Shown here: piece after piece, positions 18,077 to 27,344 of the stretch | How the letters are laid out: each line of letters opens with the position of its first letter | Numbering within the stretch: the first letter of the stretch is position 1 | Source: Arachnia propionica | GTDB lineage: Bacteria; Actinomycetota; Actinomycetes; Propionibacteriales; Propionibacteriaceae | NCBI RefSeq assembly: GCF_003932785.1 | Contig: NZ_RQYT01000011.1 | Location: 1 to 64,000, forward strand | Reading direction: 5' to 3' | DNA: 64,000 bases | Notes under the pieces: generated by a model | Told to the model about the DNA's origin: nothing | Databases searched by the model: none | What the model saw: the letters and a program-made list of their open reading frames with translations, nothing else | Program-made: the position numbers and the translations under genes

Positions 18077-18667
18077 CTACCGCCTCACGGCGTCACCCGT
18101 GAGAACGTTCAGGGCCGCACGGAGCCCCCGCTCCTGGGAGTCGAGGTCGAGGGTCGCGACCGGGGGCACGTGCACGAAGCCGCACCGGGGCCGATCCCCC
18201 TCCGGACGACGCCCGGCCTCCGTGAGCAGGGTGTACAGCAGGGCGTTGCAGACGTAGGCCCCGGCACTCAGGGACAGCTCCGCCGGCACGTCCACGGCTC
18301 GGGTGGCCGCCATCATCTCCTTGACGGGCAAACCCACCCACAGAGCATCGGGACCGCCCTCGACCACGGGAACATCGACCGGCTGTTGCTCCGCGTTGTC
18401 CGCGATGGGGGCGTCGATGAGGTTGAGCGCCACGCGTTCGTAGATGATGCCCGTGGCCCTGGCGGACAGCCCGAGCGAGACGACGTGGGTGGGACGCCAC
18501 TGCTCCATCAGCTCGTTGACCCGTTGCCGAAGGTTCCGGAACTCAACGGGCAACACCACCCCCGGGTGGGTGTCGGCGAGTCGCTCGACGAGCTGTTCGG
18601 AAGGATTGGTGTCGTCGCCCCCGAACGGTTCGAAGCCGGTGACGAGTACCCGTGCGGTCGTGGTCAT
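18077..18667 (-). CDS. pcp: Pyroglutamyl-peptidase I
   Basis: The 196-residue cysteine peptidase removes N-terminal pyroglutamate from peptides. The catalytic triad is visible: Glu in IIYERVALN (about 80), Cys in [10 protein letters not shown] (about 140) and His in CGFVHVPPV (about 165). Length is slightly below the usual 200-215. ATG 18667 has a GGAGG ribosome site about 11 bases upstream. The stop is within about 10 bases of the hisA start, so the two probably share a transcript that begins in the 77-base gap facing the sirtuin gene. Confidence 0.9.
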   Translation of the reverse strand: MTTTARVLVTGFEPFGGDDTNPSEQLVERLADTHPGVVLPVEFRNLRQRVNELMEQWRPTHVVSLGLSARATGIIYERVALNLIDAPIADNAEQQPVDVPVVEGGPDALWVGLPVKEMMAATRAVDVPAELSLSAGAYVCNALLYTLLTEAGRRPEGDRPRCGFVHVPPVATLDLDSQERGLRAALNVLTGDAVRR

Positions 18668-18683
18668 GGTGTCGTGTTCCTCC

Positions 18684-18702
18684 TGCTGCCGGTTCGGCAG
18701 CA
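18684..18702. repeat. Perfect inverted repeat between pcp and the sirtuin gene
   Basis: TGCTGCCG (18684-18691) and CGGCAGCA (18695-18702) form 8-base arms with a 3-base loop, GTT. It sits in the 77-base divergent gap, within the presumed 5' leader of pcp just ahead of its GGAGG site. It could be an RNA hairpin or an operator; the short loop favours an RNA structure. Confidence 0.4.
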
Positions 18703-18744
18703 CAGTCTGGCACGAAGTGTTGCGGCGAGTGCAAGGATGGGGGA

Positions 18745-19524
18745 ATGAACGAGCCTCACTCCTTCGTCCCCGAGGCCCTCGTGGAGCGGGCCGGGGCGGC
18801 CCGGCGCGTCCTGGTCCTGACCGGCGCGGGCATGTCCGCCGAGTCGGGGGTGCCCACCTTCCGCGACGAGTCGGCGGGCCTGTGGGCACGCTGGTCGCCC
18901 GAGGCGATGGCCACCGAGCAGGGGTGGCGGGCCGACCCCGAGCTGGTGTGGGCCTGGTACCTGTGGCGGATCGGCATCGTCGCCGGGACCCGCCCCAACG
19001 CGGGACACCGTGCCCTGGGCCGGTGGCAGCACAGCGGGTCCCTCGAGCGGCTGGACATCGTCACCCAGAACATCGACGACCTGCACGAACGTGGCGGCGC
19101 CGAGGTGCTGGCCCACCTGCACGGGCGACTCGACCGGTTCCACTGCCTCGACTGCGGATCCCCCGGTCAGCCGGACCTCTCCCCCGCCGGGTCCGAGCCC
19201 GTCCTCAGGCATCCCCCCTCGCCGTGTCCCCGGTGTGGCGGGGATCTCCGGCCCAGCATCGTGTTCTTCGGTGAGGCCCTCGACCCCGTCGACATCGACA
19301 ACGCCGTGGCGGCGGCGCAGAGCGCGGACCTGACCCTCGTGGTCGGTACCTCCTCCATCGTGTACCCGGCCGCGGCGCTCCCGGGGGTGGCACGACGCAG
19401 CGGTTCCTTCGTCGTGGAGATCAATCCCCACCCGACCGATCTGGACTGCGACCTGCACTGGGCCACCACGGCGGCCGTCGGGCTTCCGGCCCTCGTGGCG
19501 GCCTTGGGCCCCGATCAGGCCTGA
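18745..19524 (+). CDS. Sir2-family NAD-dependent protein deacylase
   Basis: The 259-residue sirtuin has the NAD-binding motif TGAGMSAESGVPTFR (about 26-40), TQNIDDLH (about 108-115), the general-base His in LHGRL (about 126) and two zinc Cys pairs, CLDC and CPRC (about 133-136 and 161-164). GTSS and EINP complete the Rossmann fold. It would remove acyl groups from protein lysines, using NAD and releasing nicotinamide. Start ATG 18745 follows AAGGA. It is the only plus-strand gene inside the his region and its 3' end overlaps hisH by 10 bases tail to tail. Confidence 0.94.
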   Translation: MNEPHSFVPEALVERAGAARRVLVLTGAGMSAESGVPTFRDESAGLWARWSPEAMATEQGWRADPELVWAWYLWRIGIVAGTRPNAGHRALGRWQHSGSLERLDIVTQNIDDLHERGGAEVLAHLHGRLDRFHCLDCGSPGQPDLSPAGSEPVLRHPPSPCPRCGGDLRPSIVFFGEALDPVDIDNAVAAAQSADLTLVVGTSSIVYPAAALPGVARRSGSFVVEINPHPTDLDCDLHWATTAAVGLPALVAALGPDQA

Positions 19525-20120
19525 GCCACCCAGTTCCGCAGCAGGAGCGCCCCGGCCTGCCCGGACTTCTCGGGATGGAACTGGGTGGAGGAGACGTTGC
19601 CCCGCTCCACGGCCGCGACGAAGCCCCCGTCGTGATCGGCGGTGCTGACGAGGGCGTCCCGCGGCGGCGTGAGGCAGGCGTAGCTGTGGACGAAGTAGAA
19701 CCGCTGTCCGTCGAGCCCCGCGAACAGGCGGCTGTCGTGGGGCGCCGTCACCGTGTTCCATCCCATGTGCGGCAGCCTGCGGGCGGGAAGGCGCTCCACC
19801 TCGCCGTCCCACACCCCGATGCCCTCCACCCGGATACCGTGCTCCGTGCCTGCGTCGAAGAGCACCTGATGCCCCACGCAGATTCCCAGCAGGGGCCGCC
19901 CTGAGCCGACCCAGTCGCGGACGAGCGCCTCCCCGTCGGCGGAACGCAACCCGGCCATGCAGGCCGCGAAGGCCCCCACCCCGGGGACGACGAGCCCGGC
20001 GCACGCCTCGAGCTCCGCACGCGAGGAGGACTGAACCACCTCGGCCCCCGCCGCCTTCAGGGCGCGACGCACTGAGTGCAGGTTGCCCGACCCGTGGTCG
20101 AGCAACCCGATCCTGGTCAG
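19515..20120 (-). CDS. hisH: Imidazole glycerol phosphate synthase, glutamine amidotransferase subunit HisH
   Basis: A class I glutamine amidotransferase of 201 residues that supplies ammonia to HisF in histidine synthesis. The nucleophile Cys is in [11 protein letters not shown] (about 81), and the His-x-Glu of the triad is in [11 protein letters not shown] (about 182-184). The family N-terminus [16 protein letters not shown] is directly preceded by CTG. No ATG, GTG or TTG in this frame gives a sensible start nearby. That CTG sits in a CTGA 4-base overlap with the hisB stop and has GAAGG 8-9 bases upstream, so a CTG start is proposed. Its HisF partner is not in the window. Confidence 0.9.
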   Translation of the reverse strand: MTRIGLLDHGSGNLHSVRRALKAAGAEVVQSSSRAELEACAGLVVPGVGAFAACMAGLRSADGEALVRDWVGSGRPLLGICVGHQVLFDAGTEHGIRVEGIGVWDGEVERLPARRLPHMGWNTVTAPHDSRLFAGLDGQRFYFVHSYACLTPPRDALVSTADHDGGFVAAVERGNVSSTQFHPEKSGQAGALLLRNWVAQA

Positions 20121-20725
20121 AGCGCACCCTTCGTCGAGGGGATGTCCGTGACGCGGGGATCGATGGCGATCGCATCCCTCAGCGCCCGGGCGAGGGCCTT
20201 GAACTCCGCCTCCACGATGTGGTGGGGGTCGCGTCCGGCCAGCAGCCGCAGATGGATGCACAGCCCGGCGTTGAGGGCGAGCGATTCGACGACGTGGTAG
20301 GTCATGGAACCGGCATAGGGCACGCCGCTGCCGCCGATGCGGGCCAGGACCTGGCTGTCCGGCTCACCGGAGCACACCGCGTAGGGTCGTCCCGCCACAT
20401 CCACGACGCAGTGCGCGAGGGCCTCGTCGAGGGGCACCGTGGCGTCGGCGTAGCGGCGGATGCCGACCTTGTCGCCGAGGGCCTGCCGCAGGGCCTGACC
20501 CAGCACGATGGCGGTGTCCTCGACGACGTGGTGCCCGTCGATGTGGACATCCCCCTCGGCGGCGATCTCCATGTCGATGAGGGAGTGCTTGGACAGCGCG
20601 GTGAGCATGTGGTCGTAGAACCCCACACCCGTGGAGATCGTGGAACGACCCTGCCCGTCGAGGTTGACGGTGACCGTGATGCGGGACTCGCTGGTCGTCC
20701 GGGTGCAGGTCGCGGTGCGGCTCAT
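20117..20725 (-). CDS. hisB: Imidazoleglycerol-phosphate dehydratase
   Basis: A 202-residue monofunctional IGPD that dehydrates imidazole glycerol phosphate. The metal-binding repeats are clear: [15 protein letters not shown] (about 34-48), the [10 protein letters not shown] motif (about 62-71) and TYHVVESLA (about 142-150) near the C-terminus. No HisN-type phosphatase domain is fused, as usual in actinobacteria. Its ATG overlaps the hisC stop by 4 bases. Confidence 0.96.
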   Translation of the reverse strand: MSRTATCTRTTSESRITVTVNLDGQGRSTISTGVGFYDHMLTALSKHSLIDMEIAAEGDVHIDGHHVVEDTAIVLGQALRQALGDKVGIRRYADATVPLDEALAHCVVDVAGRPYAVCSGEPDSQVLARIGGSGVPYAGSMTYHVVESLALNAGLCIHLRLLAGRDPHHIVEAEFKALARALRDAIAIDPRVTDIPSTKGAL

Positions 20726-21801
20726 GACTGTGGTCCTTCCGGGTGGAGGCTGACGAGGGCGTCACGGAGCGCGGCCATCTCCTCGGCCGTCCCCGCCGAG
20801 GCGCGGAGGAACCCGTCGGGACCGGTCTCCCGGATGAGGACCCCCTGGTCGAGGAGCCCCTGCCAGACGGCGTGTCGATCCCGGAACCGTCCGAAGAGCA
20901 CGAAGTTCGCATCGGAGGGGACCACCTCATAGCCGCGTTGGCCGAGCCAGACCTGGAACTCCCGCGCCTGCCGTCCCAGTTCGGCCACCCCCGCGAGCAG
21001 CTCGTCCCGGTGCGCCAGGGCGACCCGGGCCAGGACCTGCGTCTGGAGGCTGAGGTGGTAGGGCAACCGCACGATCCGGCACGCGTCCACGATCTCCGTG
21101 CCCGCCGCCAGGTATCCGACCCGCCCCCCGGCCATCGCGAAGGCCTTGCTCATGGTCCTGGCCACCACGAGGTTGACGTGGTGGTCGAGGAGGGAGACGC
21201 TGCTCGGTTGGGTCGAGAACTCCTGGTACGCCTCGTCCACGACGACGACCGCCTCCGTCTGGCGGCACACCTCGTCGATCACCGCCGGGGGTACGGAGGT
21301 CCCCGTCGGGTTGTTGGGCGTGGTGATGATGACCACGCTGGGCCGGTGCCGCTCGATCCCCTCCAGCACGAGCGGGGCATCCACTGTGTGGTCGGGATGT
21401 CGGGCCTCGGTGACGTAACGGGTGCACGTGTTGCGGGCGTACTCCGGGTACATCGAGTACGTCGGCGTGAACGTGAGGACGTTGCGACCGGGACCTCCGA
21501 AGGCGGTCAGGAGCTGGGTCATGACCTCATTGGACCCGTTTGCCACCCAGATGTTCTCCGACCGGAGTCCGTGCCCGAGATACCCGGCCAGGTCCTCCCT
21601 CAACCCGAGCGCCTCCCGATCGGGGTACCTGTTGAGCCGGCCAGTTGCCTCGTGAATGGCCTCGGCGAAGGCCCGTCTGAGGGCCTCGGAGGGACTGTGG
21701 GGGTTCTCGTTGACGTTGAGCACCACCCTGGCGTCCAGTTGCGGGGCCCCGTACGGCTCCTGACCGACCAGGTCCTCCCGCAACGGCAGGCCGGCCCTCA
21801 C
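20722..21801 (-). CDS. hisC: Histidinol-phosphate aminotransferase
   Basis: The 359-residue PLP enzyme (fold type I, class II) forms histidinol phosphate. Typical features are the N-terminal [31 protein letters not shown] (about 170-177), VVDEAYQEF (about 200-208) and the PLP lysine in [16 protein letters not shown] (about 226-241). GTG 21801 is chosen because it forms a GTGA overlap with hisD; the same frame is open further upstream but only opposite hisD coding sequence. Confidence 0.95.
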   Translation of the reverse strand: MRAGLPLREDLVGQEPYGAPQLDARVVLNVNENPHSPSEALRRAFAEAIHEATGRLNRYPDREALGLREDLAGYLGHGLRSENIWVANGSNEVMTQLLTAFGGPGRNVLTFTPTYSMYPEYARNTCTRYVTEARHPDHTVDAPLVLEGIERHRPSVVIITTPNNPTGTSVPPAVIDEVCRQTEAVVVVDEAYQEFSTQPSSVSLLDHHVNLVVARTMSKAFAMAGGRVGYLAAGTEIVDACRIVRLPYHLSLQTQVLARVALAHRDELLAGVAELGRQAREFQVWLGQRGYEVVPSDANFVLFGRFRDRHAVWQGLLDQGVLIRETGPDGFLRASAGTAEEMAALRDALVSLHPEGPQS

Positions 21802-23105
21802 GGCCGCCTCCGGACGCTGATGGCGTTCGCGTGGCCAGGCAGGTCCTCGGCCAGGGCGAAACGCTCGACCCCATCGGCGATCTCCAGCAGGGCCGCCTCG
21901 GAGTAGTGGATGACATGGACGGTACGCATGAACGAGCGCACACTCAGCCCGGAGCTGTGGCAGGCGCAGCCCGCGGTCGGCAGCACGTGCGTGGAGCCCG
22001 CCGAGTAGTCGCCGAGGCTCACCGGGGAATGGGGACCGACGAAGATCGCCCCCGCATTGCGGATCCGTGCCGCGACCTCGGCGGCGGCCCGGGTGTGGAT
22101 CTCCAGGTGCTCGGCCGCGTAGGCGTCGGCAACGGCGATCCCCTGCTCGAGATCCCGCACCAGGAGCACCGCCGACTGCTCCCCGGTCAGGGCCGTCCGG
22201 ATGCGCTCCGCGTGCCTCGCCGTCGCCACCTGGGCCTCGACCTCCCGCTGCACGGCGGCCGCCAGGTCCCTCGAGTCGGTGATGAGCACGGAGGCGGCCA
22301 TCGGGTCGTGCTCCGCCTGGGAGATGAGGTCGGCGGCGATGAAGCGCGGGTCCGCCTGGTCGTCGGCGAGGATCGCGATCTCCGTCGGGCCGGCCTCGGA
22401 GTCGATGCCGACGATCCCCCTGAGAAGGCGCTTGGCCGCGACGACGTGGATGTTGCCGGGGCCCGTGACCATGGCGACGGGAGCGCACAGCCCCTCCACC
22501 CCGAGCGCGAACATCGCGATGGCCTGGGCCCCGCCGATGGCGTGGACCTCGGTCACCCCCAGCATGTGGCACAGGGCGAGGATGTTGGGATGGGGCCAGC
22601 CGCCGTGATCGGCCTGGGGCGGGGAGGCCACCGCGATCTCCGTCACACCCGCGACCTGGGCGGGGACGACGTTCATGATGACGCTGGAAGCCAGCGGCGC
22701 CAGACCACCGGGAACGTAGAGCCCGACACGGTCCACGGGGATGTTTCGCAGCCCGACCTCGGCGCCCTTCGCCAGGACGGCCGGCCTGGGGTCAGGGTCC
22801 AGTTCCAGGGTGGTGGCCACCTCACGCCGCCGCCGGATCGCCTCCTCGAAGGCCGATCGCAGCTGAGGATCGAGTTCGGCCTCGGCACGCTGCAGCACCT
22901 CGGCCGGGACCCGGAACGAGGGGGGTACCACGCGGTCGAACCGACGCGAGTACTCCTCAAGCGCCTCGACGCCTCGGGTCCGCACGTCGTCGACGATGCC
23001 TCGCACCGCCTCCATGGCGCGGCTGACATCCATGGGCGACCTCGGGATGAGCCGCCGGTGGTCGCCTCGCTCGGCGGTCAGGTCAACGGTTCGCAACACG
23101 ACCAC
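21798..23105 (-). CDS. hisD: Histidinol dehydrogenase
   Basis: A 435-residue zinc- and NAD-dependent enzyme that performs the last two oxidations to histidine. Recognisable blocks are [57 protein letters not shown] and [11 protein letters not shown] (about 260-270), plus the C-terminal HVLPTAGCA. The start is GTG 23105, directly after the upstream stop; GTG 23099 or TTG 23096 are alternatives two or three codons in. It is the first his gene here and is followed by hisC with a 4-base overlap. Confidence 0.95.
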   Translation of the reverse strand: MVVLRTVDLTAERGDHRRLIPRSPMDVSRAMEAVRGIVDDVRTRGVEALEEYSRRFDRVVPPSFRVPAEVLQRAEAELDPQLRSAFEEAIRRRREVATTLELDPDPRPAVLAKGAEVGLRNIPVDRVGLYVPGGLAPLASSVIMNVVPAQVAGVTEIAVASPPQADHGGWPHPNILALCHMLGVTEVHAIGGAQAIAMFALGVEGLCAPVAMVTGPGNIHVVAAKRLLRGIVGIDSEAGPTEIAILADDQADPRFIAADLISQAEHDPMAASVLITDSRDLAAAVQREVEAQVATARHAERIRTALTGEQSAVLLVRDLEQGIAVADAYAAEHLEIHTRAAAEVAARIRNAGAIFVGPHSPVSLGDYSAGSTHVLPTAGCACHSSGLSVRSFMRTVHVIHYSEAALLEIADGVERFALAEDLPGHANAISVRRRP

Positions 23106-23663
23106 TCAGTCTACCGTCGCGATACGCCGGGCTTCCGGGGCCGATCGGCTTGTGGACGGGTTCTCCGGCCAGAAGGCCGCGAAGAACATCACCGGGGTGA
23201 TGGCGCCGAAGGGCCCCACCAGCAAGGCAGCCAGGGAGTGCAGGGCCAGGTCGATCGGGACCCGGTCCCCGGCCACGGCTGTGGCGAGCCGTTGATCGAA
23301 GTCGTCCGGGGAGAACAACATGCCGAGCTGCCAGATCACCAGGGCAGCCGCGAAACCGCCGAGGATGGCCTGGACACACACCAGCCAGCCGGTGTCCCTG
23401 AACTTCACCCAGGCGACCACCCCGGTCAAGAGCCCGCACAGAGCGGCGAGCCCCACGTAGAGGGCGTCGGAGGAGAACACGTCGGCCTGCCCCCGCTCGC
23501 TGAGGTAGGCGCCGAGTTCCTCGGTGACCACATAACTCGGCCGATGCGCGAACACGGCCCAGGCTCCGGCCGCCAGGGCGGAGATCCCGAGCACGAAGAC
23601 CGTGAACCAGAGGGCCGACCACGTCCATGCGGGTCGGGCCCGGGTCGGTAGGGACTCACTCAT
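23106..23663 (-). CDS. Small multi-pass membrane protein of unknown function
   Basis: The 185-residue protein has about four transmembrane helices (about 14-35, 67-86, 96-113 and 138-162) and a loop (about 40-65) facing outside. I do not recognise a family. ATG 23663 follows AAGGGGAG. It lies 1 base after the dnaE stop and abuts hisD, so it probably belongs to a dnaE-his transcript. Similar small membrane proteins are found near his genes in other actinobacteria, but no role follows from this. Confidence 0.75.
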   Translation of the reverse strand: MSESLPTRARPAWTWSALWFTVFVLGISALAAGAWAVFAHRPSYVVTEELGAYLSERGQADVFSSDALYVGLAALCGLLTGVVAWVKFRDTGWLVCVQAILGGFAAALVIWQLGMLFSPDDFDQRLATAVAGDRVPIDLALHSLAALLVGPFGAITPVMFFAAFWPENPSTSRSAPEARRIATVD

Positions 23664-23664
23664 C

Positions 23665-26600
23665 TCAGCTCCCCTTCCCGAAACTGACCGCGCTCGGACC
23701 CAGCAGTGCCTTGAGATCGGCGAACAGCGGGGAACTCGGCGCCACCTTGAAGCCGTCCCCCAACCGGAAGGTCGTGTGGCTGCTGCCGGAACGCAACTGG
23801 AGATGCACCTCGGCACTGCCCGGGTGACCGGACAGCACCTGTTTGAGGTTGGTGACCACGCCCGGGGTGCAGCGTACCGAGGCCAGCGTCAGCACGACAG
23901 GACCCACCCCTCCCTCCGCGTTCACCTGGGGGGCGTGGACGTCCGCGGCACGCATCCGGACCCGGTCCTCGGAGTCCTCGACGGTGCCACGCACCGCCAC
24001 GATGGTGTCAGGGGCGAGACAGTGGGCGACCGCATCGTAGACCCGGGGGAACACCGTGACCTCGATGGCGGCGTCGAGGTCCTCGAGGGTGATGATGGCG
24101 TAGAAGGCGCCGGACTTGTTGACCTTGCGGTTGACGTGGGTGATGAGCCCGCAGACGGTGGTCTCCCCCCGGGCACCCCCCTCGCCGAACAGCGAACCGA
24201 TGGAATGCTTGCCGTGCTGGAGCAGCACGTGTTCCAGACCGTTGAGTGGGTGATCGGACACGTAGAGCCCCAGCATCTCCCGCTCGAAGGCGAGCTTGGT
24301 GCGCTTGTCCCACTCGGGAAGATCGGGTACCGCCTTGAGGTCAACCCCGCCCGAACTCTCCCCCTCCAGACCGCCGAAGAGGTCGAACTGTCCGTTCTCC
24401 TCGTTCTTCTTCAGGTCGATGACCGAGTCCACCGCCTCCTCGTAGATCTCCATGAGGGAGCGTCGGGTGTGGCCGAGCTCGTCGAAAGCACCGGCCTTGA
24501 TGAGCGACTCGATGACCCGCTTGTTGCACATGAGCAGCGGCGCCTTGTCGAGGAAGTCGTTGAAGTCCCTCGCCGGACCGACCTCGGCACGCTCCGTCGT
24601 CCAGGCCGACACCACCTTGTCGCCGACGTTGCGCACCGCACCCAGACCGAAGCGGATGTCCTTGCCGACCGGGGTGAAGGCGATCTCGGACGAGTTGACG
24701 TCCGGGGGCAGCACGTTGATCCCCATGTGACGGCACTCGGCGAGGTACCCGGCGGACTTGTCCTTGTCGTCGCGCACCGACTGAAGCAGGGCGGCCATGT
24801 ACTCGGTGGGATGGTTCGCCTTGAGGTAGGCGGTCCAGTACGAGACCACACCGTAGGCGGCGGAGTGCGCCTTGTTGAACGCGTAGTCGGAGAAGGGCAG
24901 CAGGATGTTCCACAGCACGTCGATGGGCTCCTGGTGGAACCCCCGTTCCTTCATGCCGTTGCTGAACCGCTCGTAGTGGGCGTCCAGCTCCGCCTTCTTC
25001 TTCTTGCCCATGGCGCGGCGGAGCATGTCGGCGCCACCCAGCGTGTACCCGGCCAGCTGCTGGGCGATGGCCATCACCTGCTCCTGGTAGACGATCAGGC
25101 CGTAGGTCTCCCCAAGGATCGGCTCCAGGGCCTCCGCGAGCTCCGGATGGATGGGTTCGACCTCCTCGCGACCCGTCTTGCGTCTGGCGTACTTGTTGTG
25201 CGAGTCGGCACCCATCGGGCCGGGGCGGTACAGCGCGCCGACGGCGGAGATGTCGTCGAAGCAGTCGGGCTGCATGGAACGCAGCAGCGCCCGCATGGGG
25301 CCGCCATCGAGCTGGAACACCCCGAGTGTGTCGCCGCGTTGCAGCAGTTCATAGGTGGCGGGGTCCGTCAGCGGCAGATCCTCCAGCACCACGTCGATGC
25401 CCTTGTTGATCTTGATGTTGCGCACCGCGTCGTCGATGACGGTGAGGTTCCGCAACCCCAGGAAGTCCATCTTGATCAGACCGAGGGACTCACATCCGGG
25501 GTAGTCGAACTGGGTGATGATCGCCCCGTCGGACTCCCGTTTCATGACGGGGATGACGTCCTGGAGCGGGGTGCTCGACATGATGACCCCGGCGGCGTGG
25601 ACCCCCCACTGGCGTTTCAGCCCCTCGATGCCCTTGGCCGCCTCGACGACGGTGCGCACGTCAGGGTCGGAGTTGTACAGGTCCCGGAACTCCGAGCCCT
25701 CGGCGTACCGCTTGTGCTCCTCGTTGAAGAGGTCCGGCAGGGCCACGCCCTTGCCCATCACGTCGGCGGGCATGGCCTTGGTGATCTTCTCCCCCACCGC
25801 GTAGGGCATGTCGAGGACCCGGGAGGCGTCCTTGACCGCAGCCTTGGCCTTGATGGAGCCGTAGGTGACGATCTGGGCGACCTTGTCGGAGCCGTACTTG
25901 CGGGTGACGTACTGGATGACCTCCCCGCGACGACGATCGTCGAAGTCGATGTCGAAGTCCGGCATGGAGACCCGTTCCGGGTTGAGGAAGCGCTCGAAGA
26001 GCAGGCCGTGCTCGATGGGGTCGAGGTCGGTGATCCTCAGGGCGTAGGCGCACATCGATCCGGCACCGGAGCCACGCCCCGGCCCCACCCGGATGCCGTT
26101 GTCCTTGGCCCAGTTGATGAAGTCGGCGACGACGAGGAAGTAACCGGTGAACCCCATCTTCGCGATGATCCCCGACTCGAAGGCGGCCCGCTCCACCACC
26201 TCGTCCGGGATCCCGTCCGGGTAGCGCTCGTGCAGGCCACGGTCCACCTCCTTGTGGAACCAGGAGTCCTCGTCCTCCCCGTCGGGGCAGTCGAAGCGGG
26301 GCATGAACGTGCCCATGCCCTCCTCGAAGGCCGTTTCGATGCGTTCCGCGATGGCGAGGGTGTTGTCGCAGGCCTCCGGGAGTTCGCTGAAGAGTGCCCG
26401 CATCTCCTCGGGGCTCTTGAGGTAGTAGCCGGAGCCGTCGAACTTGAACCGGTCCGTCTGGGCCTTCCGGGAGCCGGCCGACACGCACAGCAGGGTGTCG
26501 TGGGCGTCGGCGTCGTGGGCGTGGACGTAGTGCAGGTCGTTCGTGGCCACCAGCGGGAGCTTGAGTTCCTTGGCCAACCGCAGCAGGTCCTGCCTGACCC

Positions 26601-27192
26601 GGTTCTCGATCTCCAGACCGTGGTCCATGAGTTCCACGTAGAAGTTCCCCGCCCCGAAGATGTCCCGGAACTCGGCCGCCGCCGCGAGCGCGTTGTCGTA
26701 CTGCCCGAGCCTGAGGAAGGTCTGGACCTCGCCCGAGGGGCAGCCGGTCGTCGCGATGAGCCCCTTGCCATAGTCGTTGAGGAGTTCCCGGTCGGCCCGT
26801 GGCTTGTAGAAGAACCCCTCCAGCGAACTCCGCGAGCTCAGCCTGAACAGGTTGTGCATGGCGGCCTGGTCGGAGGCCCACATCGTCATGTGGGTGTAGG
26901 CGCCCTTGGAGGCGACGTCGTCGCCCGTGCCGTCGCCGAACTGGACCCGTTTGCGTTCCGACCGGTGGGTGCGCGGGGTGAGGTACGCCTCGAGCCCGAT
27001 GATCGGTTTGACGTCGTAGTTCTTCGAGGCCTTGTAGAACTCGTAGGCGCCGAAGAGATTGCCGTGGTCGGTCATGGCGAGGGCGGGCATCCCCATGCGT
27101 TCGGCTCCGGCGAACAGGTCGTGGATCCGGGCCGCCCCGTCGAGCATCGAGAACTCCGTGTGACAGTGCAGGTGCACGAACGAATCCGCCAC
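23665..27192 (-). CDS. dnaE: DNA polymerase III alpha subunit (DnaE1 type)
   Basis: A replicative polymerase of 1175 residues, normal for DnaE1. The N-terminal PHP domain begins with FVHLHCHTEFSMLDG (His-rich metal site, about 5-19), which in actinobacterial DnaE1 can carry proofreading activity. The polymerase active-site aspartates are in PDFDIDFDDRR at about 405-415. SMCAYALRITDLDP, the fingers (GVHAAGVIMS), HhH and a C-terminal OB fold follow. GTG 27192 follows GAGGAG. It lies directly upstream of the his genes. Confidence 0.97.
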   Translation of the reverse strand: MADSFVHLHCHTEFSMLDGAARIHDLFAGAERMGMPALAMTDHGNLFGAYEFYKASKNYDVKPIIGLEAYLTPRTHRSERKRVQFGDGTGDDVASKGAYTHMTMWASDQAAMHNLFRLSSRSSLEGFFYKPRADRELLNDYGKGLIATTGCPSGEVQTFLRLGQYDNALAAAAEFRDIFGAGNFYVELMDHGLEIENRVRQDLLRLAKELKLPLVATNDLHYVHAHDADAHDTLLCVSAGSRKAQTDRFKFDGSGYYLKSPEEMRALFSELPEACDNTLAIAERIETAFEEGMGTFMPRFDCPDGEDEDSWFHKEVDRGLHERYPDGIPDEVVERAAFESGIIAKMGFTGYFLVVADFINWAKDNGIRVGPGRGSGAGSMCAYALRITDLDPIEHGLLFERFLNPERVSMPDFDIDFDDRRRGEVIQYVTRKYGSDKVAQIVTYGSIKAKAAVKDASRVLDMPYAVGEKITKAMPADVMGKGVALPDLFNEEHKRYAEGSEFRDLYNSDPDVRTVVEAAKGIEGLKRQWGVHAAGVIMSSTPLQDVIPVMKRESDGAIITQFDYPGCESLGLIKMDFLGLRNLTVIDDAVRNIKINKGIDVVLEDLPLTDPATYELLQRGDTLGVFQLDGGPMRALLRSMQPDCFDDISAVGALYRPGPMGADSHNKYARRKTGREEVEPIHPELAEALEPILGETYGLIVYQEQVMAIAQQLAGYTLGGADMLRRAMGKKKKAELDAHYERFSNGMKERGFHQEPIDVLWNILLPFSDYAFNKAHSAAYGVVSYWTAYLKANHPTEYMAALLQSVRDDKDKSAGYLAECRHMGINVLPPDVNSSEIAFTPVGKDIRFGLGAVRNVGDKVVSAWTTERAEVGPARDFNDFLDKAPLLMCNKRVIESLIKAGAFDELGHTRRSLMEIYEEAVDSVIDLKKNEENGQFDLFGGLEGESSGGVDLKAVPDLPEWDKRTKLAFEREMLGLYVSDHPLNGLEHVLLQHGKHSIGSLFGEGGARGETTVCGLITHVNRKVNKSGAFYAIITLEDLDAAIEVTVFPRVYDAVAHCLAPDTIVAVRGTVEDSEDRVRMRAADVHAPQVNAEGGVGPVVLTLASVRCTPGVVTNLKQVLSGHPGSAEVHLQLRSGSSHTTFRLGDGFKVAPSSPLFADLKALLGPSAVSFGKGS

Positions 27193-27267
27193 GCCAACTC
27201 CTCTTCCATCGGCCGGTGCCCAACCCTACCCCTCCCGCCCCGTTTTGCCGTCAGGCATGCTGGTCGG

Positions 27268-27287
27268 TGTTCGGGGTGGCCCGAACA
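27268..27287. repeat. Inverted repeat in the promoter region between dnaE and the sensor kinase
   Basis: TGTTCGGG (27268-27275) and CCCGAACA (27280-27287) are perfect 8-base arms with a 4-base spacer GTGG. It lies 57 bases before the kinase ATG in the 152-base divergent gap and may be an operator for the two-component system or a hairpin in its leader. The rest of the gap shows only the GAAGGAGAAGG ribosome site of the kinase. Confidence 0.4.
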
Positions 27288-27344
27288 TCACAGACACCAG
27301 CCAGCGGGATGGTCCCCGGTGGCTCGAAGGAGAAGGCTTGACCC

